From contig OX442317.1 in NCBI GenBank assembly GCA_949358305.1, positions 7,568,186 through 7,632,185 on the forward strand: DNA of 64,000 bases, read 5' to 3'. Source of the DNA: Strigamia acuminata. Taxonomy: Eukaryota > Arthropoda > Chilopoda > Geophilomorpha > Linotaeniidae. Position 1 is the stretch's first letter; every line of letters begins with the position of its first letter. The position numbers and the translations under genes were made by a program. This document shows, piece after piece, positions 1 through 12,600 of the stretch. A model generated the notes under the pieces. It saw nothing but the letters and a program-made list of their open reading frames with translations. It was not told the origin of the DNA and made no database searches.

Positions 1-3000
1 AATGCAATATTTTAAACACTTAAAATATATCCGATATCCTCCAATATCACTAAAAGGTATAAAAATAATTCTTAACCACTATCTTTAACATTTTATTATT
101 AAAGATGGAGGTACGGACAGATGTCAGGAAAGAGAATCGTAACATAAACCAATAAAATAAAACGTCAGCAAAATTTACCAAGTCCATATTGCTTACAATT
201 GACTGCAAGACTTCAATAAGATTGCGGGAATTAAGACAGAAGATGAAATGAGCAAAAATTCATTAGATGCTCAGCATTATATGGCAGATATTAAAAGAAA
301 CAACAGACAGAAATATATCCTGATGGAATGTCATAAAAAGCCCTCTGCCACAGGTCACTCGTAATGTATAGCACAACCGAGAAAGCTATAAAGGGATTTT
401 TTTGCTCTAAACAACTCCACTCCATGTGTCACAAAACTTAGACTTGCCTCATTACAACTTGATTGGTTTCTGTGCTGAAACTTCTCCCAAGAGACACAGT
501 CTTGACATTCATTTGAGCTCAGCCCTAACTTCAAAGTAATTGAAGATCATGTAAAGGAATAGAAAAAAAAATACTAAAAAAAAAACAAAAAAAACTCAGA
601 GATAAGACAGAAAGAAAGAAGAAAAAAGACTCTATTGAACGCTTTTAATTATTTCATTTTTAACCTGAAAACCGTGCTCGAACTTTAGAGATTAAACATT
701 TTTTTTTATTTGACTATTGTACAAGCAATTTCATGCTTAAATTAAATCCACACATAGCAATAACAACCAACAAAAGTGTGCTAAATCATAAACAAACTAA
801 CCTACACATGTAAACATTTTTATGTCAAGAAATTCTAGAATTTACAGCCATTTTATTACCATTTTTTTTTGGAATGGCTGCCCCGCAATACACCACTGTA
901 CACACAGTCAGCACCCTGCGTTTATCCATTATTACTGTGCACAAAGAACCATCACATCTTTGTGACTGTTTAATCTGTGGGAATTGTAGCACTCACTTCA
1001 AAGAAATAATAAAAACGATGATAATAAAAATCCCATTAATAATTTTCCATTTTTATTCGCGAAATAAAAAAATAAGTTAAAATTTAAAGTATTTCTGTCA
1101 AAGACAAACGAAGGCCATCAGACCAAGTCTTGGCTCACATTTCTCATCAAGTTTGGCACAAAACTTTAAGTCAAGCCAGTATTTGAGAAATGGCAAGAGC
1201 AACCCCCTAGCCTAGAAGATTTGTTCTGTAGACGGCAGGAAGCATGAACCAAAGATTTACACCATCCATGAACCATCTCAAATGTGAGAAAAAAAACTGA
1301 ATAATAATAGAAAAAAAAAACCAAAAGTACAAGTTTACATGAGGAACATCCTAAAGCCGACCCAAATATGACAGCACAAAGTATATACGCGTTGCATCCA
1401 AATTTACTGCAGCTAAATTACCAAGATAGTAAGAAAGCAGTTTTCTACAGAAACTGCTAACATAAGACGTAATATAAAATAAAATAAAAATAGAAGTGTC
1501 TCATCGAACATAAATGTAAACTCGTTAAATAATAAATACCACTATTTATGACTTCATCTGTGCTGCCAGACACCAAAGGTGAGGTCATAAATCACAAGAT
1601 GAGCTCCCTGGTTGAAAGTTTAGTGTTAATAATGTTAAAAAAAATTAAAATAAACAATAAATAATCGGTATTCACATTTAAAAAAAAATTATTGTGTACA
1701 AAATTATTTCAAATGAATTTTGTGCTCTGACATGAATGGAAAATTCCAAAATTTAAATTTCATTTTAAATGACTGAATCCATCTGCTAATAAATACTTTT
1801 CGATCACTCCACTTTTAAATTCCTCATTCCAACTAAATGTAATCAAATTAAACAATCGAACAGTTTGAAATTGGAACCAAACTTACAAAACTCGCTTCAT
1901 TCCATATAAATGTAAACATCAATATTGGAAAAAGCTTTGCCAGTATCGTCTAACAAATCGTACCGTTCGCAAGAGCAGTGTGAAAAGTTCCTCGAAACCA
2001 TTTGACAACAACTTTCCCTAGAAAATTAAAGTCTCCAGCTGGGTGATCCCATAATGCACTGAAGCAATCAAGGTTTCATGAGGCCCATCAAAACAAAACA
2101 TTCGTTCCAAGAAAAATATATTTCTTTTAACCATTCTTATTTTAAACACCTTTTCCCCATACCCATTAAGGGAAGCTTAACACCAAATTGATTCTTCGCA
2201 AACATTGAACCAATATACTTTTTTAAAATGCTATAATCTCAAACACTAATCTTTGTTAGAGTCTGTCCTAATTTGCTGCTTTAAAACTTCCAGTGAAATG
2301 TCATTAAACAAGTTTTACTACTCTTCCACGCAGGCAATACCAAAGGGTTGATAGTTGCTGATCCTCCCAAAGCAAAAAAAAAACCAATTACATTTTTTTA
2401 TTGCACCGAATTTTAACAAAGTGTACACAATATTCTTTAATGGACATTTAAATTATTGGTGAATTACAAGTTTACTTACTCGAAGCCTGGTTTCAATATG
2501 AAAATCTTGTTAATTAATTTTAAAATGAATTAAGTTATGTAGGTCGTGTTGGCACAATGTTTGATGTAAGCGTATTAAGTGTCCATCCAATCTGATGACC
2601 CCAATTCAAAATAAGGATTAGAACATACAAAGCCATCCAAATTCTCAATACCTGTACAGCAAACTGCTTCTTTATATGTGAACTCAAGCAGCTGCAGCAG
2701 ATATTACACGAACATACCAAACTCTGCAATCGTACATTACGCAATGGATTTGCTGGCAATTATCAGACCCGCAATACGATTCTTAAGTAGTACACCTAAC
2801 ACTAAACTAGTTGGGCTTAAAATTGTCCACTAAGTAATACAGCTCAGCACAAGTTTGAAAAGTCACGCAAACACATCATTTGACCTAAAAATCTTCAGAC
2901 TCCATTGTTCTCGCTATATTATTTCAACAAATGGACGTTTTTTTTTTGTTATAACTAAAGGCTTTTATTTCACTTGACATGATAGTTTGTCTGCACAGTA

Positions 3001-5041
3001 GCGCCACCACTTGAACTACTTCAACAAAAATGGATGCCAGATTGTCAGGGTCAACTCTAAATCCGCTTCGTTTTTCATTCTAAACTGTTTAATACATTTT
3101 GAAACCAGTCTAATCCTGTACAAAATAAAATTCCCTATCTGCCCCACATTGTTACATCTTACGTGTATGGGGATGAGTTACACGTAACAATGGCGGATTA
3201 GCAATTGGTTAAGGAGAACAGTTTCTTCAATAGGAAATTTTTTTCCTGTTCATTTTTTTTGCTGAAAATTTGTGACTACTGGGTATGTTTATATGATGAT
3301 AAACTTTACCTCGCATGAAATTTTGTAGTTATTCGTTATTTATTTAATTAATTATTCTAAATTGAAATTTTCTGCCCCTTAAAGCTCCAGAATAACTTTT
3401 AAGCTGGCTTTGCTGCATTAGTAAAAAGGATTTCAGCTAACAACAGCTTTTGGCTTTTATCAGTAGTGTTTAAAACCACCACCAGATGGTACAAACTTAT
3501 TTATTTTTAAAAATTAAAACTTAGTTACGAACTAAAAACAAACTAAATGAAAATTGTCCCTAGGTGCGCAATGCCTTATACCAAAACAAATACATTTTAC
3601 CTTTATGCCTCCGAAGGTTAATAGGATTGTTTTTAGTACCAATTTGTCAAGTTTCATTTAAATTACATGAAATTAAGAATTCGAAACGAAATTTTAGTTC
3701 CATCATCTGGCTACCAGCCAATAAAAATTCGATGCATCTCAAAAGACAAGAAAAGACGAGATGACATACTTGGTGGACCTACGTCCACCTTCCTAAGCCT
3801 GTGGCAATACGCAAGATTTACTCTTGGTCGAGGGCCATCAAGTTAGATCAAATAAAATACCTAGAACTTCGCTTAGCCAAAAACATACACCAAATTCCCG
3901 CACGATCTCCTAAATGTCTGTCCAAAGTCATTGCAAAAAATATTTTTGTTTAAATTTGATATCGGAAACAGCAATAGACAGATCTCATCCAAACGTGAAA
4001 TAAAATCATAAGAAATCTCTATCTCGTGCAAACTCATCCCGAGACCTTTGTTTTCTGATGACTTGAAATCAAATTTATGCAAATGTAGATGACAGTGGAA
4101 TCCCATTTCCTCCGCATATTGTGCCAGTTTTCTGCGCTTTCTTATTGATTAGCGTTCATCATGCGCAGTCCTTTTAACAAGAGCCGGCCATGCTTGAATG
4201 ATGAATGACTGCAATGGCACAGCAAGTATTTGAAGATTCGAGACAGGAGAGAACAGAATCCAGAAAACGTGTTTGGCTTGCATCAATCCCACCAGGATCT
4301 GATCGAAAATTACATTGGATTCCAAGTTTGCCTTACGCGGACCGGCAAACGCGGAGGATGAAAATGTCTTAACTGGATAACGCCGGTGATTAAGTGTGCG
4401 TTCTAAAGCCTTTTCAAATGGCCTTCAATCCCCGTGATTACTCGAAAAAGAGCTCATCACAATCTCCACAACGACACACAGTAATCAATCTTGTGCGCGA
4501 ATCAAATTTGCACGCACGAAAAAAGAGAAAATAAAAAGGTAAAACAAAAGAAATTAAACAAGGTAAAAAGGAAAAAAAGAAAGAGAAAAAGGCTGCACAT
4601 ATTTCAGGTCAAAAGAAAGTTCCTTGGAGGTTTAATTACAATCAAAATGGGATCATTAAAGACAAAACATGTTGGAGAATTACATTTTCTTTTAACTCGT
4701 TCTGAAGTGAATTTAATTTCTTTCCTTCATGCACTGCATGCAGGAATGATTAAAGAGCGGTCTTCATCTTTTTTCCTTCTGTTTTTTTAATTCCACAGAT
4801 ATTTCAAAATGCAAAGAAAAAGAAATTTCTCACTCGCGCTTTTTTATTTTTATATTAAAGTGACGATAAGTTTGAAATATTATATGTGAAATTTTAATCA
4901 ACACGACGCTCGTTGTGACAATCTTATTAATCTAATTAGTAAAAGGTTTATTTCTATTTTCGATTAAAGTCCGAAAGTAGGATTTAACATCACTTTTTGT
5001 CGTGCTGTGTTGACAAGCAGAGACTTGCACAAGGGCGTTCC

Positions 5042-5077
5042 CGGACGCTCTCTGGATGTCTATCCGTTGAGCGTCCG
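5042..5077. repeat. short GC-rich hairpin
   Basis: CGGACGCTC and GAGCGTCCG form a 9-bp perfect stem over an 18-nt loop. It sits in a locally GC-rich island with several CpGs (about 5030-5110) in otherwise AT-rich DNA. Function unknown. Confidence 0.6.
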
Positions 5078-5157
5078 CAACACCCGCAGACGTCAGGGCA
5101 TTTCCGACTGTGTGTCTCGGTTTATTTTTTATTTCGCAGTTCGTGTTGGAATTTATT

Positions 5158-5275
5158 TTTTTAATTAATTAATTAATTAATTAATTTTTTTTTTAATTTT
5201 TAAAATTTAAAATTAATTTATTAATTCATTATTTTAATTATTTCAAATTAATTAATATTAATTAATTAATTAATT
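5158..5275. repeat. TTAA-rich simple repeat
   Basis: Runs of TTAATTAATTAATTAATT occur at both ends of this stretch with A/T-only sequence between. It is low-complexity DNA with no coding content. Confidence 0.9.
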
Positions 5276-8200
5276 TTACTAACATTTTTAAATCTTAAAT
5301 TTATAATTTTACATTTTTTGCATCATAATCACTAATCAATATGAAAAACGTAAACACCATTACCAAATACTTCTCAACTTTAATCGTTAGTGCACATTCA
5401 TTCCCTTCCATCATCCACATTAAACATTTTTTTTCTCTGAAGATATTTCTCATTCTCTTGTTATGCTGACAAAGACAAAAAAAAAACTCCCTTAAGTTCC
5501 AGAAAGAACCGGACTTTAAAGCAATCAAACTCACAACTAAATATAAACGTCGATTTCACGAGGTCTCATAAAAGCACATCACTTTGATTGATCGTTACTG
5601 CATGCACAAGACGAGAAAATTCCACAGAAAACATTAAAAAAAAACAAAAAACCAACCAAATCAAAAGAATCCTAGTCGCACTATTCACAATCTATTCGGT
5701 CAATTTTTTCCCCGCTTATTCCAAATTACATTTTCCCTAATTAAAATCTCTTTAGCCGCGGCAACGCCGTTCTATTGATTCTATCGACATAAAAAAAACC
5801 CCAAAAACTCATTTATTGATTGAATTCTAATTAATGTTCATTTTTCCGTCAAACTTTCGCCGCCTTCAGCTAAACTGTACCGCAACATTCCTGGCAAACA
5901 TAGTTACAAGTGCAAAAAGAATTTTTCTTTCAGCCCTATAGAAAATTGATATTTGCTCCGGTGCACGTTTTGCTCCAGTTGTAATTCCATGATTTCCTAA
6001 ATATCAACTTTATGAGTCGGAAAGGCAAAGGTGGACGGCCTCGATCCATTTCAGTCTCCCGCTTTCACTCCGCCTCTCATGTTCTGCACTCCTGCTCCAC
6101 CTTGGGCTCTCACCATCGGTGTCGTAAATCGAGAATGGTATTTGAACGAATATCCATAAAATGCTCGAGACTCATGCACATTAACTTACAGCTACCGATC
6201 CCAAAGTCGGCAATAACAAAACCTAAACCGGAAATCCACTTAAAATTTAAGAGGTCAATCTCCAATTGCGCCTCTTGTTCTTAATGTCCCCGCGCCTGAA
6301 CAAATTAAATATGAAAAGCATCGTTTCACTCACGCTTTGTTGATATTAATTTTGCACGGATTTCGAATAAGCTGCAAAGTCGAAAGAGGCTAATGTATGG
6401 TAATACCGTCGCAAGCAAAACGAAATCTCATCTGGAAATTTGTAACTAACGAGATAAGATAAAATAATGGTATAATGGAAACTTTAAAAATGTTATCTCG
6501 AATAGTTGTTTCGCTATTTAAAAAAATTAAATTCAAGCCGCACGCCCCGTATACAAGTACGTGTGTTATGATGTATTTCCCAACTTAAATCACGCTCGTT
6601 CGCATAGCTTTCGCTATTCAACTAATTCGAATTAATCAAATAAAGCCATTCTTGTACGACGCTAATTTATTGCTAGTAAATACAGCATATACTGCGTGAA
6701 TATACGGTTTAAACCCATTAAAGTGTGCCGAACAAGTATCAACACAGATTAATGCATTAACAAAAACAATAGGCATATTCGCATACTCTTTTAAATCATT
6801 CATTTTGAAAAGCCAGTCGGTGCATTTGTGAGGTTCGAAAGGACTTCTCCGATGCGTGGCAAGAGTTAAACTAAACTTTATTTACACTTTTCAAGTCATA
6901 AAATGTTTCTGGTTTTCGTATTGGCATCTGGATGGCTGTGCAGTGTCAGTCATCGTGGTGGACATCGTGTGTGGGCAAATCGTCTTCCCACTAGGTCGGG
7001 CATCATGGAGGCGCCCTGAGTGTGGTCAACTCGTCCCTCACAGCATTCATTCTGCGAAAAGTAAAAGTTCAAAGCTTTGCTTCAGTGAGAACGAGACCCG
7101 TCACACGTTACATGCGCATTTGTATAAGTAGGCTACTTTATTTATTTACTTCTGGGTCAAGTAATCTTTCGCCTAAGTGGTTTCAGGTTTAAAACTTATT
7201 TATGTAAGTGATAACTTTCACAAGATAAATAATTCCGATTGACGCTCCTATTAAAATATGCAGTTTCCAATTCCATCCATACATAAGTGATTGCTATATT
7301 CCCGTTTTAAGTATAAAGTACCGTTTTCAATTATCCGAAGTGCTTCGAATAACCTGATAAAGCCATGAAATCAAATTGGAAAACTTGAAAAGTAAAAATA
7401 GACAGCAAATAGCACCAAATTACTAGTAGTCGGATGTGGCGCACATCCCATCCAATTCCTAACTAAATAATTGATTTTGTTTTAAGTAAATTTTAATGAG
7501 TAATGGAAATTGAAAATCAACATCACCCGTTTAAATTCGCCGAAACAGATTAATTAGAGTTGGAAATGAGATTCGCATTTGCTAATTTAGTGATTGATTA
7601 CTTCTGGATTGATTAGTAGACTCCTAGTTTGCAATTGATTCATTTCCGCCGTTTTCATCAATTCCAACCACAAACGTGCAGCGCAGGAAAGCCAATCAAG
7701 ATATCACTCAGCACAAATCATTCACCGCGCACCGCCATCAGATCCAAAACATTAGAAAAATACACAAAATTATTTTAATTCCAAGAATTAATTCCAATGC
7801 ATCTGCATTTTTTTCCTCGCGTGCAATTCCCACCAGCTTCTCCAAGTGGCATAAAAAGGGCGTGAACCCCTTACAAATGTCACGTGGTGTTGTCCACACC
7901 TCTCAAATCATCGTGTTAGCGTTGAGTGGTCTCCACCCTTCACGGCAGATATAATTGTAATTTTAATTTTGAAGCTCAACCTAGTGGGTGTGGCTCCAAT
8001 TTCGTCGCTCTTGTTATTATAGCGTGGCATTAAGGCACATTTTTTTCATTCTTCCCATCCCACTACCTGCCTCTATTCACCGCACGGTGTTTCCCATCAG
8101 TTAAACACTTTAGTCAATACAATACCGCGCTTTACTTTCAAATAATACTCTACGCTTCATTCAATTCTGAATATAAACCCGAAACAAAAAAAATCCAATC

Positions 8201-9512
8201 AATTCTATACAAATTTAAAAACAAAAAAAAAAATATCCTAAACCGCGAACAAAACGGTTTTGTCAAACCTGTCATTCACTTGGAATCTTTTCAATTAAAC
8301 TTGAAAGCCCAGAAAGCCGAATTTTAACCCCAAGTTGAGTTTTTATCAAACGGAGGTCCAATTTTTATAATCCTTCGTATAACAACAATACTCCCTTTAA
8401 TTTTCTGCTTTACAAGTTGTTTAAAAACAATAGAACATTACAAATTTAATGTTTCACCACCACATGTGCAAAATAAACATGCGTGATTATCATTGCGGCC
8501 TCTGTGTAGTTTACTTTGTGAATTGCGAATAATGTTTTCCTTAGAGTTTAGTGAGTCGTTCCAACGTACGACATGGCCAGTTACCACTGCTCCATTAAAT
8601 GTCTCTTATTTTACTTTTTTTCCCTCCTCGGCAGTGGTTAATTCACATTGGCACCACCAGTTAACTGTAGATTAACCATTAAAAGCCAACAAAATATTAA
8701 CAAAATCCAATAAACTTGAAGATTAGAAAATTCAGAGAAAAAAAAATTAACATTTTTAATAAATTAATCCCAAGACCTCGCAATAATCTAATTAGACAAA
8801 CCCAATATTAAAATGTCAAATCGGATAAATACAATTTCTTTTTAATCCTAATTTAAATTTAAATTTAAATTAAAAAAAAAACCGACTGTGTAGGACGAAT
8901 TGGCAATAAACTGGCGACTTGTTGGAAAAACTTTTGGGAAAAATGAGTGATCTAAGATTAGAGAAGTCAATCGATGCACTTCGCTTCTATAATCCGGCAC
9001 AATATTTTACATGTGTGACTCATGTGGAAATTGCAAGGCGACTCAGCTTGTCTCGGTCAGATGGTGATAAAGGGTAAGAGAGGGCAAGCAAGCACGAATT
9101 TGGGGCGGAAAATTGCCTACACATTGCTGACATATGGTTTCACCATCACACCACCAAGTGACTAATGGCATTAGAGAGAGCAGGCAAGCAGAAAATATTC
9201 CGAATCTTGCTCTCCACTCATGCTGTATATCTAGCAATACCATACAGACACGTATACACACATTGGTCTCAGCATTTCTCTTTCTGCTACCGGTAATAGG
9301 ATTGAAAGCCAGTCTGGAGAGAGAGAGAAAGCTCTGTTCACATGTACATTCCATTAAATCTAAGGGTGTGAGAAACTGAGAATGTCATTTTTTAGATGCA
9401 GTTAACACTGTCAAACTCCACTAAAAAATATAAAAAATAAAAAATAAAAATTCAAGCGATGTGTACATATGTTTACATAGTTTTTAATCACTTCTTTTCT
9501 TTTTCTTTCCAG

Positions 9513-9610
9513 GTGGCCTGGGTCAAAGTTGACACCCAGACAATCCTCACTATCCATAATCATGTGATTACGAGAAACTATAGAATAACGTTAACTCACA
9601 GTGACCACAG
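9513..9610 (+). CDS. DIP-like gene, exon encoding middle of Ig1
   Basis: A pyrimidine-rich tract and AG precede the exon, and GTAATA follows it. The 98 nt start in phase 0 and read VAWVKVDTQTILTIHNHVIT, then RNYRITLTHSDH. The core tryptophan of Ig1 is in VAW. Two bases carry over and make R with the next exon. The stretch is near-diagnostic for the DIP/lachesin group and forms part of the sheet that faces the partner's Ig1. Confidence 0.93.
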
Positions 9611-12600
9611 GTAATATTTCAATTCTTCAAGTTGAAAATAAAAATGAAAATAAAAATCAAACACTGCCCCAAACAACCAATAAAGATGAATCGATACACG
9701 TGACCTGATCATCCAATCACAACATTAGGTGCATTCAATTTTCAAAAGACGAAATGACTTCACCATACGTTTTGTTACACATCTCGGAGAAGTCAACTTG
9801 AAAGAATTCAAATAAAAGGGATTAAGATTAAATAAAACTTGTTTGACTTCTAGAAGTGACTCATGTAATCTGCACCTGCTATTGGCTATTGTTACCACAG
9901 GTTGTAGGTACTAGGAAGTCTAAAAATATATCATTTACACTTGTAGAAATTAAACTTTCTAAAAGTCGCAACTTCTCCATAAGTGGTTCAAGCGTGAACT
10001 AGGCATTTAAGAAGAAGACAATTCGTCTTTTGAAGTTCGTATGCACCTACTTGTATTGTAAAACTTAAAATTTAAACCTGATTCTCAAAGACGAAGTAAA
10101 TATCAACTAACGTCTAATTTCACCGAAGTGAAAAACTTCACTGCAACGCATTAACGAATTAATTACCTTAATGGATGCAAACTAAAATGAACAACATGTT
10201 AAATTGTTGAAATCTCCAAGCGCCCCACCCTATACACTTCAACGTTGGAACTCTTAAAGAAATCACTATATGTACAATTCCACTTTTTTGAGCAATTGAA
10301 ACCGTGCCAAATAAAAAACAAGCGATTTCGGAGAACTGATTTGGATAAAAACCCAATTAAGCAATTATTCCTCTTATTTTTCAGATACTGGCACTTACAT
10401 ATTAATAACGTGCAAGAATCGGACAGAGGTTATTATATGTGTCAAATCAATACGGTGCCCATGAGAAGCGTGCAAGGATACCTGGAAGTAGTTGGTAAAT
10501 ACATTCACATATCTATCCAACTTTCAACTTATTTAAGCTTAAAGCGAGGGGCAAGAACGTGTAATTTGCATGTACATGACAGGCCTTCATGTTCAACATG
10601 TCCGCAAAAGTGTGAATCGTGCGCGAATTCATGTTTTTCTTCCATTAGCGCAATTAAATTAACGTCAGAGCAATCAATGAAAGTTAGCTTTGAGTGTCGT
10701 GCGTGTTAAATGAAGCTGAGGACGCCGTCCTCTCGTATAGCAAACATTCCTAGCAGAAATCATGGCTGGAGGACCTAGAAAAGTCTGAAATAGAAAGGAG
10801 AAAAAGAGGAGGGAAAAAAACTACGACAACCATCTTTAAATTAACAAATATCGGATTCGAGCAAGCGGCTCTTGCCAGAACAAACACGGCTTTCCCCTCG
10901 GGTGGATTAGTTAAACAAACATGAAAATCATTGCAAATTTAACTCCTGCGACCTCTCTCTCGTAATTGGGAAGCCCGCAAGACGGCAGAAATCACAGTGC
11001 TGGAAAGCGAACGGCTGAGCGAGAAAAAAGGAAAAAGAAAAAAGAAAAAAAAAATTGCAAAAATACCTCGAGATGTTTTCTTTGCTGTACGAAAATGTTT
11101 GTTAAAAAAATATTACATTTTGTGATTACATTAAGGAAATTAATACGGAAAATGAGAGCTACCATCTTGATAAAGGTAATAGAACAGCGACGACGAAATA
11201 GTGAAAAATAATTAAGACAATAATTTTAAAAATGGTAAAAAAAAAATTTTTTAAAAAGTGGAAAAATGTTTGTCTGGAAAAACCATTCATCTTCGTCAAC
11301 TAAAACTTAAAATGTGATTTATCTTGCGACTGTTATAGCCAAGTATGTGACATGCTTTGTGTAGATTCAGTAACCCCAGTTCTTTCTTTTCTGTCACTAA
11401 AATTAAACGCCCCTTCGTGATATATGATATTTTTGATAAAAGTATAGTCGAAAACACAAACTACTACAATACACGTAATCTTCAATTCAGTTCGGTTTTA
11501 TTCTTTTTTTTTTTATTACTGGAACCGATTCCCCTGTCGATGCAAAATATTCGAGGCGTTCCGGTTGATAAGAAACCAATTCAATGCTTTTTTTTTTGCG
11601 ATTCCGTCTTCCTATTTTTCAATTTATGTCTTTCCACCATTATTGGCGTTCCGGTTGTTAAAATTCACCGATTTCAATAATTGGAATAATAAATAATTTG
11701 AGTAATTTAAAATGTCAGGAATTGTTGATACGATTCTGTACATGCATACGTTCAAAAGTTTGGACTCGGCGATGCATCACTTAGACCATAAACAAAATCT
11801 TCAACCAATAAAAAAATTCATCTTTTAAAGGTAAACAAATAATATTATTTTATTCTGGACAAACAAAACCAATATTTATTTATTCTAAAGATAATTTGCA
11901 TATTTCTTTTGAAAGTTTAATAGAATAAGTAAAAAAAAAATTATTATATATACAAAGTATATATCTAAATATATATATATATGATATTATAAATGTTCTT
12001 TTTTCATCATATATCCACATTAAAATTGTTGTATTGTTTCAATCATTTAAAGTGTATGTGTCGCCTACAGATCCAATATCTAGATGTTATGGGTCTGTTG
12101 GATACGACCGCTGTGTCGTCACTTCCTTTTGGGTCAAGCTGGACGCTCGGTCAAGCCAAATATGAACGGACATTAAATCCACTTTTATAGTTACAAATCT
12201 CAAGCATCCTTTTCCAACAAAAATATCTCGTAAGGTTACGATCTCAAGACAAAACAAATCAACAAAAACGTCAAAACATCAGCTGTGCATGTGATGTATG
12301 ATTTCAATGCTTTAGTCAATATTTCTTCAAACAGAAATATACCCCGTGTTGTTTTCTTGCGATATGTAGTCAAAAAAACCACACCAAGTCGATCTCTTAA
12401 AGGAAAAGACAATATTTCAGTGCCACAAAACCTCGAATGTTGTGCAAATCATATTTTCAATATTTTTCAATATTTTTCAAACATCAAACACAAAAAAGAA
12501 AAAAATTCGTTTGTATTTGAAGCGAACAAAAATGCAACCAAACTCCAATTCCTTATCATTAGTTTATAAAGAGCCACATATCTCTCCTTGAAAACCATAA

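Larger units (their letters stand above)
1..9512. other. non-coding, probably intron upstream of the first visible DIP-like exon
   Basis: I looked for the exon that should carry the start of Ig1 (a TF-x-C-type strand followed by G-Y-K/R and a donor) and for a signal peptide exon and saw neither. Open frames here are short and resemble no family I know. The stretch holds a TTAA-rich simple repeat at 5158-5275 and a small GC-rich island near 5030-5110. Confidence 0.6.

Noticed and set aside
6012-6284. Arg/Ser-rich 90-codon open frame considered as a nuclear protein
   Set aside because: No known domain, no flanking splice signals that build a gene, and no similarity to the missing DIP-like 5' exons.
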